Assembly (NCBI GenBank): GCA_035499575.1
Contig: DATJYN010000058.1
Location: 1 to 49,097 of the forward strand
Reading direction: 5' to 3'
Length of the DNA: 49,097 nucleotides
DNA from: RBG-16-66-20 sp035499575
GTDB taxonomy: Bacteria > Pseudomonadota > Gammaproteobacteria > Burkholderiales > SG8-39
Positions within the stretch are counted from its first letter, which is position 1, and each line of letters starts with the position of its first letter. The notes below the pieces were generated by a model that saw only the letters and a program-made list of their open reading frames with translations, was not told where the DNA came from and did not search any database. This document shows positions 28,889 through 35,641 of the stretch, piece after piece. A program made the position numbers and the translations under genes.

Positions 28889-29995
28889 TCAGATCCTCAT
28901 CGGCATGACGACGTACTTGAACTCCGTTTCGGACGGAAAACTCATCAAGGCGCTGGAGGCAGCGTCCCCGAACAAGCATTCGACATCGCTACCACCCACA
29001 TTGTTCAGCACATCCAACAGGTAATTGACGTTGAAGCCGATGTCCAGGGCATCTCCCTTGTAGCCCACCTCGACGGTTTCCTCGGCCTCCTCTTGCTCGG
29101 TATTGGAGGAAACGATCTTCAGGCTGCCGTCGGTTAGCACCCAACGCACGCCGCGGAATTTTTCGTTCGACAGGATCGCCGCGCGCATGAGCGACTGACG
29201 CAGCGGTTCGCGGCCGATCGAAAGCTTGTTCTTGTGCCCCACCGGGATCACGCGCGTGTAGTCTGGGAATTTGCCGTCGACCAACTTAGAAACCAGTTCC
29301 ACGCTGCCAAATGCAAAGGAAGCCTGGGTCGCCGACAGCTCCACGCGCACCTCGTCGTCGCTGTCAGCCAGCAGCTTCGCCAGTTCCAGCACGGTCTTGC
29401 GTGGCACGATCACTTCCTGCCTCGGCAGCTTCGACTCCAGCGCCATGGCCGCATAGGCAAGGCGATGACCGTCGGTAGCGATCAGCTTCAGGGTTTTGTC
29501 CTCAACCACCATCAGCAAGCCGTTCAGGTAATAGCGGATGTCCTGTTGCGCCATCGCGTACTGCACCAGGCCAAGCAGGCGCCGCAGCGCCTTTTGCGGC
29601 AGCGCAAAGCGGGCCGCCTCTCCGGAGGGCTTCGCCAGCCGCGGAAAATCCTCAGCCGGCAGGGTCTGCAGCACAAAGCGGCTTTTGCCCGCCTTCACTA
29701 GCAGGCGCTTGTCCTGCTGCTGCAAGGTCACATCGGCGCCGTCGGGCAGCGCGCGCAGAATATCGACCAGTTTGCGCGCGCCGACCGTAACTGCATGCGA
29801 GTCTCCCGACGGTTCCACCGATCCGCGGGAGGTGATCTGGATTTCAATGTCGGTTGCGAGGAAGGAGAGCGCCCCGGCACTTCGTTCGATCAGGACGTTA
29901 GACAGGATCGGCAGCGTGTGGCGCCGTTCAATGATTCCGCTGACTGCGGAAAGCGGCCCAAGCAATTCGTCGCGCTTTGCTTTGACTAGAACCAT
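28889..29995 (-). CDS. dnaN: DNA polymerase III beta sliding clamp
   Basis: The ring-shaped clamp that tethers replicative polymerase to DNA. It has 368 residues, three repeated clamp domains, and matches the family from MVLVKAKRDELLGPLSAVSGI to the C-terminal tail with MPMRI. Features include RRHTLPILSNVLI, LIATDGHRLAYA and DGKFPDYTRVIP. The C-terminal partner-binding pocket region is kept. The ATG is preceded by AGAAGGAAC 5 bases away. It is cotranscribed or at least codirected with gyrB downstream (2 bases apart) and dnaA upstream. Confidence 0.97.
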   Translation of the reverse strand: MVLVKAKRDELLGPLSAVSGIIERRHTLPILSNVLIERSAGALSFLATDIEIQITSRGSVEPSGDSHAVTVGARKLVDILRALPDGADVTLQQQDKRLLVKAGKSRFVLQTLPAEDFPRLAKPSGEAARFALPQKALRRLLGLVQYAMAQQDIRYYLNGLLMVVEDKTLKLIATDGHRLAYAAMALESKLPRQEVIVPRKTVLELAKLLADSDDEVRVELSATQASFAFGSVELVSKLVDGKFPDYTRVIPVGHKNKLSIGREPLRQSLMRAAILSNEKFRGVRWVLTDGSLKIVSSNTEQEEAEETVEVGYKGDALDIGFNVNYLLDVLNNVGGSDVECLFGDAASSALMSFPSETEFKYVVMPMRI

Positions 29996-30053
29996 CGTTG
30001 TTCCTTCTTTTCTTTATCTAATACTAATAACAACTAATAGAGCCGTACCGAAG

Positions 30054-30062
30054 TCTGTATAA
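30054..30062 (-). promoter_or_regulatory. DnaA box, one mismatch
   Basis: Read on the minus strand this is TTATACAGA, one base from the TTATNCACA consensus. It lies 12 bases from the AT-rich stretch. Confidence 0.4.
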
Positions 30063-30175
30063 CCCGGAATTCGCCGACGCGCCCGGCACTTGCCCGCTTG
30101 CCAGCATCTGCTCAACCTGTGGAGCGGCCTGTGCACTGTTGTGCATTGTTCCGATGAAATCCCGGAATTGAAGTT

Positions 30176-30184
30176 TTATGCACA
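30176..30184 (+). promoter_or_regulatory. DnaA box, perfect match
   Basis: TTATGCACA matches the TTATNCACA consensus exactly. It is located 26 bases outside the dnaA 3' end. Confidence 0.65.
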
Positions 30185-30209
30185 AAGCGTCCCCAGCCTT
30201 CGCACAGCT

Positions 30210-31577
30210 TCATCCTTTCAACACCTGCTCAAGCAGGTGGTAGTCCCGGTTCAGTCCGGTATCCTGCTTGCGCAAGGTCGCGATTGTCCGGCAGGCATGC
30301 AGCACGGTCGTGTGGTCCCGGTTGCCAAAAGCTTCGCCGATCTCCGGCAGGCTCATCTGCGTGAGATCCTTGGCGAGCGCCATGGCAACCTGTCGTGGCC
30401 GGGCGACATTGCGATTGCGCCGCTTGGAGTGCATGTCGGAAACCTTGATCTTGAAGTACTCGGCCACGGTTTTCTGGATACCCTCGACGTTGATCTGCCG
30501 GTTTGCCACGTGCAGGATATCGCGCAGCGCTTCGCGCGCCAGTTCCAGCGACAATTCTCTGCCGGTGAAGCGCGCAAAGGCGAGCACCTTCTTCAGGGCT
30601 CCTTCCAACTCGCGGACGTTGGAACGGATGTGTTTAGCGATGAAAAAAGCGATGTCCTCCGCGAGCGCCAGCGCCTCGGCTTCCGCTTTCTTCAACACGA
30701 TCGCGACGCGCATTTCCAGCTCCGGCGGCTCGATGGCGACCGTGAGACCCCAGCCAAAGCGCGATATCAGACGTTCCTGCATCCCGGCGATTTCCTTGGG
30801 ATAGGTGTCGCAGGTGATCACGATCTGCTTGTGCGCTTCGACCAGCGCGTTGAAGGCGTAGAAGAACTCCTCCTGCGTGCGGTCCTTGTTCGAGAAGAAC
30901 TGGATGTCGTCGATCAGCAGCAGATCCAGGGAATGGTAGTAGCGCTTGAATTCCTCGAACGACTTCTGCTGGTAGGCGCGCACGACATCGGTGACGTATT
31001 GCTCGGCGTGGATGTAGCGGATGCGGGCTTGCGGGCGCTCCGCTGCGAGCTGGTTGCCGATGGCCTGTACCAGGTGCGTCTTGCCCAGACCGACGCCGCC
31101 GTAGATGAACAGCGGGTTATAGGAGATGCCGGGGTTCTCGGCAACCTGCATGGCCGCCGCGCGCGCCAGCTGGTTGGCCTTGCCGGTGACGAAGTTGTCG
31201 AAGTTGAAATTGCGGTTCAGGCGCGCCCGGTCGGACTGCGAAGGATGGGGGTGGGCGCCACTCTGCTGCGGTGCGGGCATCGCAGTCGACGATGCACGCA
31301 CGGCGGCACCAAGGTTAGCGGCAGGAGCAGCCGCGTCCGCCAGCACCAGCTTTACGTCGATTTCCCGGTTGCAGGATTCAGCCGCCAGACGCTGTATGAG
31401 CGTGGCGAAGCGCTCGCGCACGAGGTCCAGAATGAAGCGGTTGGGTGCGGCCAGCACCAGTGTTGCGGAATCCGCGGCCCCGGACTCTGGTGTGAGCGGG
31501 CGGATCCAGGTATTGAACTGCTGCGCAGGCAGCTCCTGCTCCAGTCGGCGCAGGCAAGCGTGCCAGAGGTTTTGCAT
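30210..31577 (-). CDS. dnaA: Chromosomal replication initiator DnaA
   Basis: Initiates replication by binding DnaA boxes and melting the origin. It has 455 residues. Domain I (MQNLWHACLRRLEQELPAQQFNTWIRPL) is followed by a variable Pro/Ala-rich linker. The AAA+ domain III has Walker A GGVGLGKTH (about residue 160), Walker B LLLIDDIQFF, and sensor and Arg motifs ISRFGWGL. The domain IV DNA-binding helix-turn-helix has the signature RPRQVAMALAKDL and GNRDHTTVLHACR. ATG 31577 gives the standard N-terminus, though no clear ribosome site precedes it. It faces away from rpmH across a 142-base region. Confidence 0.98.
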   Translation of the reverse strand: MQNLWHACLRRLEQELPAQQFNTWIRPLTPESGAADSATLVLAAPNRFILDLVRERFATLIQRLAAESCNREIDVKLVLADAAAPAANLGAAVRASSTAMPAPQQSGAHPHPSQSDRARLNRNFNFDNFVTGKANQLARAAAMQVAENPGISYNPLFIYGGVGLGKTHLVQAIGNQLAAERPQARIRYIHAEQYVTDVVRAYQQKSFEEFKRYYHSLDLLLIDDIQFFSNKDRTQEEFFYAFNALVEAHKQIVITCDTYPKEIAGMQERLISRFGWGLTVAIEPPELEMRVAIVLKKAEAEALALAEDIAFFIAKHIRSNVRELEGALKKVLAFARFTGRELSLELAREALRDILHVANRQINVEGIQKTVAEYFKIKVSDMHSKRRNRNVARPRQVAMALAKDLTQMSLPEIGEAFGNRDHTTVLHACRTIATLRKQDTGLNRDYHLLEQVLKG

Positions 31578-31605
31578 CTTTTTTTGTCGGCCGTGGAGGG
31601 AAACG

Positions 31606-31636
31606 ATTTTACCTTTTCCTCATTGCGTTATCCACA
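31606..31636 (-). promoter_or_regulatory. Putative dnaA promoter with overlapping DnaA box
   Basis: On the minus strand TAAAAT (31606-31611) is a good -10. With a 17-base spacer, the -35 region is TGGATA at 31629-31634, inside a perfect DnaA box (TTATCCACA on the plus strand, 31628-31636). This suggests autorepression by DnaA, as in other bacteria. The -35 match itself is weak. Confidence 0.45.
31628..31636 (+). promoter_or_regulatory. DnaA box, perfect match
   Basis: TTATCCACA is the high-affinity DnaA box. It lies between the diverging dnaA and rpmH genes, 51 bases from the dnaA start. Confidence 0.75.
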
Positions 31637-31661
31637 GCGCGGACAAGAAAAAAACCTAGAT

Positions 31662-31691
31662 TTGACAAGGCTTCAGCGCACGGGCTCTAAT
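31662..31691 (+). promoter_or_regulatory. Sigma70-type promoter for rpmH operon
   Basis: Perfect -35 TTGACA (31662-31667), 18-base spacer, and -10 TCTAAT (31686-31691, one base off TATAAT). Transcription would begin near 31698, about 22 bases before the rpmH ATG. Confidence 0.7.
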
Positions 31692-31719
31692 ACCGCCCTT
31701 TTTCCGATCGGTCAGGCCA

Positions 31720-31860
31720 ATGAAGCAGAAGCGCACTTACCAGCCGTCCAAGACGCGTCGCGCAAGAACGCACGGGTTTCTGGTGCGCAGCCGCACCGCG
31801 AAGGGCCGTGCAGTGTTGCGCGCCCGGCGCGCAAAAGGGCGTAAACGCCTCGCCGTGTAG
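31720..31860 (+). CDS. rpmH: 50S ribosomal protein L34
   Basis: A 46-residue, highly basic ribosomal protein: starts MKQKRTYQPSKTRRARTHGF and ends RRAKGRKRLAV, matching L34 throughout. It has two extra residues near the start and a divergent SRTAKGRAVL middle compared with common L34. It leads the rpmH-rnpA-yidD-yidC-mnmE run next to the origin, behind a strong promoter at 31662. Its 3' end is 19 bases before the rnpA GTG. Confidence 0.95.
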   Translation: MKQKRTYQPSKTRRARTHGFLVRSRTAKGRAVLRARRAKGRKRLAV

Positions 31861-31879
31861 GCCTGCGCTCGACGCGCTC

Positions 31880-32230
31880 GTGGACTCCAAACGGGCACGC
31901 TTCGGGCTGGGGTTGGAAAAGCGGCTCGCCAGCAAGGCGGATTTCGAGCGCCTGCTGCGCGAAGGCACCAGGCGAAGCCGGTCGGGCTATACATTCTTCA
32001 TGGCGGCGCGCGCGGAAGGCCCGCCGCGCCTCGGTATTCTTATTTCACGCAAGCATGCGGCAAAGGCAACAGTGCGTAACCGGATAAAGCGCTGCATCCG
32101 AGAGGCGTTCCGTCTGGAGCAGTCAGGACTGGGGGCTATCGACGTTCTGGTGCGCCCGCCCTTCGGCGTGCGGCCGGGCGCGGAGATGCTGGGCCGGCTG
32201 CGCGGGTTCTTTTCGGAGCTTGGCAAGTGA
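31880..32230 (+). CDS. rnpA: Ribonuclease P protein component
   Basis: Basic protein that assists the RNase P RNA in maturing tRNA 5' ends. About 116 residues. The diagnostic RNR motif is present (KATVRNRIKRCIREAFRL, about residues 66-83), preceded by GILISRKHA. The start is uncertain: GTG 31880 is preferred because it gives a normal length and lies just after rpmH. An ATG frame from 31808 would overlap rpmH, and a TTG at 31913 would cut into the conserved core. No strong ribosome site is seen. Confidence 0.92.
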   Translation: MDSKRARFGLGLEKRLASKADFERLLREGTRRSRSGYTFFMAARAEGPPRLGILISRKHAAKATVRNRIKRCIREAFRLEQSGLGAIDVLVRPPFGVRPGAEMLGRLRGFFSELGK

Positions 32231-32237
32231 GGACGCA

Positions 32238-32480
32238 ATGAGCGCAATCCTGCGGCTGCTTGTGCGCGGCTACCGGTATTTTCTGAGCCCCCTGCTGGCA
32301 CCCGCGTGCCGGTTCCATCCCAGTTGCTCGGCGTATGCCGAAGAAGCTCTGCAGCTGCATGGCGCGCTGCACGGCAGCTGGCTATCTGCTCGGCGACTAT
32401 GCCGCTGCGGCCCTTGGCATCCTGGCGGCGTCGATCCGGTGCCGTCGGGCCGTGGTCCGGTAGAAGAAAGGCATTGCTAG
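32238..32480 (+). CDS. yidD: Membrane protein insertion efficiency factor YidD
   Basis: An 80-residue small protein that aids YidC-mediated insertion. It shows the family run RGYRYFLSPLLAPACRFHPSCSAYAEEAL and later RRLCRCGPWHPGGVDPVP, with its conserved Cys residues. The N-terminal amphipathic helix should associate with the inner membrane. ATG 32238 follows GAGGA, 7 bases after rnpA. It directly precedes yidC with one base between stop and start. Confidence 0.94.
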   Translation: MSAILRLLVRGYRYFLSPLLAPACRFHPSCSAYAEEALQLHGALHGSWLSARRLCRCGPWHPGGVDPVPSGRGPVEERHC

Positions 32481-32481
32481 C

Positions 32482-34173
32482 ATGGATACCCGGCGGACCG
32501 TGCTGTTGTTCATATTCGGCTTTTCCTTGCTGATGCTCTGGGAAGCCTGGCAGGCGGACCACCGTCCGAAGCCCGAAGCGCAGACGCCGTCCAGCGCTGC
32601 GGTCGTGCCGGGGTCAGCTGCACCGAGCCCGGCTGCGGCCGCCAATCCCGCCGCACTGCCTGCTGCCGCTGGCATCGTGCCCGGCGCCGCCGCGCCTGCG
32701 GTAAAGGGCCAGACGATCAAGGTGCATACCGACCTGGTAGACGCTGAGATCGATACGCTCGGCGCGACGCTGACGCACCTTGAACTCCTAAGGCACAAGG
32801 AAGCCCAGGATTTGTCGAAAAACCTGACGCTGTTCGGGCCGGAGCACCATTACGAAGCTCAGAGCGGCCTGGTGGGCGAGGGGCCCAATCATCGAACGCT
32901 GTGGAGCGCGAAAGCCGGCGAGTTCACGCTTGCGCCAGGGCAGGACTTCCTCGAAGTCCAGTTGACTGCACAAGGTGCCAACGGCCTCGAGGTCACCAAG
33001 ACCTATCGTTTCAAGCGCGACAGCTACCTGATCGAGGTCGCACTCGAGATGCATAACAAGGGCGCTGCGCCCGTTGCGCCGGCGACCTATTTCCAGTTCA
33101 CACACGACGGAAAGCCGCCGGCCGATGCGAATACGGGCGCGCAGAATATTTTCGATTCCATTGCACACACCTTCGGAGCGCAGAGTTTTTTCGGCTACGC
33201 CGTCTATACCGAGGAGAAGAAATTCCAGAAGGTCCACCTCACCGACATCGACAAGAACAAGGCGGACTACGTGAAGCAGTCGAACGACGGCTGGCTCGCG
33301 TACGTGCAACACTATTTCGTTGCCGGCTGGATTCCGCCCGAAAATACTGCCCGCAGCTATGAATTGCTGAAGCGCGACGATGGCAATTATTCCGGGTACG
33401 TGCGCATACCGGTGCAGGCGATCGCGCCCGGCGCCGCGGCCACGGTAAAGGTCTCGCTCTATGCCGGGCCGCAGGAGCAGCGCCGTCTGGCTGCCGTCGC
33501 GCCGGGATTCGATCGCGTGGTCGATTTTGGCTTGCTCACCGTCATCGCCGAGCCGCTGTTCTGGCTGCTGGGGAAATACCACTCGCTGAGCGGCAACTGG
33601 GGCGTTGCCATCATCCTGCTGACGATGACGATCAAGCTGCTGTTCTTCCCGCTCTCGGCAGCGAGCTACAAGTCGATGGCGAAGATGAAGCTGGTCACGC
33701 CGCGGATGCAGAAGATCCGTGAGATGTACGAGCACGACCGCCAGAAGATGAACCAGGCAATGATGGAGCTCTATAAGACCGAGAAGATCAACCCGCTCGG
33801 CGGCTGCTTCCCTATCCTGATCCAAATTCCGGTATTTATCTCTCTTTACTGGGTGCTGCTTGCAGCGATCGAGTTGCGTCACACGCCGTTCATACTGTGG
33901 ATTCAGGATTTGTCGGCGCGGGATCCCTACTTTGTATTGCCGGTGCTGATGACCGTGACGATGGTCGTCCAGACTAGACTCAACCCTGTCCCGCCGGACC
34001 CGGTGCAGGCGAAAGTCATGCAGTTCATGCCGTTCGTCTTCAGCATCTTCTTTTTCTTCTTTCCCGCCGGACTGGTGCTGTACTGGCTGGTCAACAACAT
34101 CCTTTCCATCCTTCAGCAATGGCAGATCCAGCGCATGTTCGACCGCGACAAACCTGCCCATGCCAAGCGGTGA
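32482..34173 (+). CDS. yidC: Membrane protein insertase YidC
   Basis: Inserts and folds inner-membrane proteins alone or with Sec. It has 563 residues. An N-terminal transmembrane helix (TVLLFIFGFSLLMLWEAW) is followed by an Ala/Pro-rich linker and a large periplasmic beta-sandwich (TDLVDAEIDTLGATLTHLEL). The conserved insertase core has several helices (LLGKYHSLSGNWGVAIILLTM, NPLGGCFPILIQIPVFISLYW). The substrate-groove Arg can be placed in the segment KLLFFPLSAASYKSMAKM. The stop overlaps the mnmE start by 14 bases. Confidence 0.97.
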   Translation: MDTRRTVLLFIFGFSLLMLWEAWQADHRPKPEAQTPSSAAVVPGSAAPSPAAAANPAALPAAAGIVPGAAAPAVKGQTIKVHTDLVDAEIDTLGATLTHLELLRHKEAQDLSKNLTLFGPEHHYEAQSGLVGEGPNHRTLWSAKAGEFTLAPGQDFLEVQLTAQGANGLEVTKTYRFKRDSYLIEVALEMHNKGAAPVAPATYFQFTHDGKPPADANTGAQNIFDSIAHTFGAQSFFGYAVYTEEKKFQKVHLTDIDKNKADYVKQSNDGWLAYVQHYFVAGWIPPENTARSYELLKRDDGNYSGYVRIPVQAIAPGAAATVKVSLYAGPQEQRRLAAVAPGFDRVVDFGLLTVIAEPLFWLLGKYHSLSGNWGVAIILLTMTIKLLFFPLSAASYKSMAKMKLVTPRMQKIREMYEHDRQKMNQAMMELYKTEKINPLGGCFPILIQIPVFISLYWVLLAAIELRHTPFILWIQDLSARDPYFVLPVLMTVTMVVQTRLNPVPPDPVQAKVMQFMPFVFSIFFFFFPAGLVLYWLVNNILSILQQWQIQRMFDRDKPAHAKR

Positions 34174-35482
34174 ACTAGCCCAGGATACGATCGCCGCGCT
34201 CGCCACGGCCTCCGGACGGGGCGGCATCGGCATCGTTCGCGTGTCCGGGCCGAAGGTTCCTGCAATCGCCCGGATCGTGGTCGGTTCGCTCCCAGCGCCA
34301 AGGGCGGCAGCGCATGGCTTTTTCCTCGGTGCGGACGGCGAACGCGTGGACGAGGGCCTGGCCCTCTACTTCCCGGCGCCGCATTCGTACACGGGGGAAG
34401 CAGTGCTGGAACTGCAGGGACATGGCGGCCCGGTGGTGATGCAGGCCGTGCTCGGCGCCGTGCTTGATGCCGGCGCCCGCCTTGCGGAGCCGGGCGAATT
34501 CACGCGCCGCGCCTTCCTCAACGGCAAGCTCGACCTGGCGCAGGCCGAAGCTGTTGCCGACCTGATCGACGCCGCAAGCCGCGAAGCCGCGCGCTCGGCG
34601 CTGCGCTCTCTACGCGGAGATTTCTCCGCGGCAATCCAAGGGCTGGTCGCCGAGCTTACAGAACTGCGCGCCCTCATCGAAGCGATGCTTGATTTCCCCG
34701 AAGAAGACGTCGACAGCCTGCACCGCAAAGACGCGCAGGCGCGCCTGGTCCGGCTGAGTGCGGGTCTGAAAGACGTACTCGCCAGAAGCCGGCAAGGCAG
34801 CCTCCTGCGCAGCGGCATTCATGTGGTACTCGCCGGCCTCCCGAATGTTGGCAAATCCAGCCTGTTGAACCGTCTCGCGGGTGAAGAGCGCGCCATCGTC
34901 ACGGCAGTGCCGGGGACCACGCGCGACGCGCTGCGAGAATCGATCCAGATCGAAGGCGTGCCGATCGTCGTGGTCGACACGGCGGGGCTGCGCGAATCAC
35001 GCGACGAAGTGGAGCGCCTGGGCATGGCGCGCACCAGGGACGAAATGACGCGCGCCGATCTGTTGCTGGTCGTGCTGGAAGCCGGCCGCCTCGAGGAGCC
35101 GCCGGCGCTGCCGGAGGGCGCGACGCGCATTACGGTGATCAACAAGATCGATCTCGTGCCTGGACTGGCAGCCGGCAGGGAGGGCGACGAAGTGCGCGTC
35201 TCGGCAAAGTCGGGCGCTGGGCTGGACGCGCTGCGTGCCGCGATACTGAAGGCAGCCGGCTGGGGTGCGCGAGGCGAATCCGTATTCCTCGCCCGCGAGC
35301 GCCACTTGCGCGCGCTCGGCGAGGCGCGCGCGCGCCTCGCTGCGGCCGCGCAGGTGGCGGAATGGGAGTTTTTCGCCGAGGAATTGCGCCTCGCGCAGGA
35401 GGCGCTCGCGGCGATCACGGGCCGCGTCAGCGCAGACGAGCTGCTAGGGGAAATATTCGCGCGCTTTTGCGTCGGCAAGTAG
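34160..35482 (+). CDS. mnmE: tRNA modification GTPase MnmE
   Basis: GTPase that, with MnmG (encoded about 3.4 kb downstream), makes the cmnm5U34 modification at the wobble base. It has 440 residues. The N-terminal folate-binding domain has GRGGIGIVRVSGP and LELQGHGGPVV. The helical domain follows, then the inserted GTPase domain with G1 GLPNVGKSS, G3 DTAGLR and G4 NKID. The C-terminal FCVGK carries the conserved Cys. ATG 34160 overlaps yidC. Nothing unusual. Confidence 0.97.
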   Translation: MPSGELAQDTIAALATASGRGGIGIVRVSGPKVPAIARIVVGSLPAPRAAAHGFFLGADGERVDEGLALYFPAPHSYTGEAVLELQGHGGPVVMQAVLGAVLDAGARLAEPGEFTRRAFLNGKLDLAQAEAVADLIDAASREAARSALRSLRGDFSAAIQGLVAELTELRALIEAMLDFPEEDVDSLHRKDAQARLVRLSAGLKDVLARSRQGSLLRSGIHVVLAGLPNVGKSSLLNRLAGEERAIVTAVPGTTRDALRESIQIEGVPIVVVDTAGLRESRDEVERLGMARTRDEMTRADLLLVVLEAGRLEEPPALPEGATRITVINKIDLVPGLAAGREGDEVRVSAKSGAGLDALRAAILKAAGWGARGESVFLARERHLRALGEARARLAAAAQVAEWEFFAEELRLAQEALAAITGRVSADELLGEIFARFCVGK

Positions 35483-35641
35483 TTGTCGATGCGCCGACTA
35501 TCGCACTGGAAATTAAGGGAAATTTTTTCTGCCGCTGGTGGGCCGGCGAGGCCCCTGCGGGCACGGTAAAATCCGCCCCCGACGAGGATCCCGCCGGCCC
35601 GAGCGTAGCCAGGGCCGTTTTGTTTTCCAGGAGTGAGCTTG
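35483..35641. promoter_or_regulatory. mnmE-pckG intergenic region
   Basis: 159 bases. A -10-like TAAAAT is at 35567-35572 with no good -35 partner. A terminator-like hairpin is at 35595-35626. No other structure was recognised. Confidence 0.35.
35595..35626 (+). terminator. Terminator-like hairpin just upstream of pckG
   Basis: CGGCCC (35595-35600) pairs with GGGCCG (35612-35617), loop of 11 bases, then TTTTGTTTT (35618-35626). The ribosome site of pckG follows directly. It may end mnmE transcription or act as an attenuator for pckG. Confidence 0.5.

Larger units (their letters stand above)
29996..30209. other. dnaA-dnaN intergenic region, candidate oriC
   Basis: This 214-base gap has an AT-rich stretch (30001-30042) with a run of TAA-type triplets, resembling a DNA-unwinding element. 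Next to it are one perfect DnaA box (30176-30184) and a near match (30054-30062), with other CACA/TGTG-rich half-matches around 30115-30150. The dnaN ribosome site and promoter must also lie here. Origin identity is inferred from these features and gene context. Confidence 0.5.

Noticed and set aside
30090..31844. A 584-codon open frame on the plus strand opposite dnaA
   Set aside because: Antisense to a certain dnaA gene, crosses the intergenic regions and rpmH, and has no domain signature.
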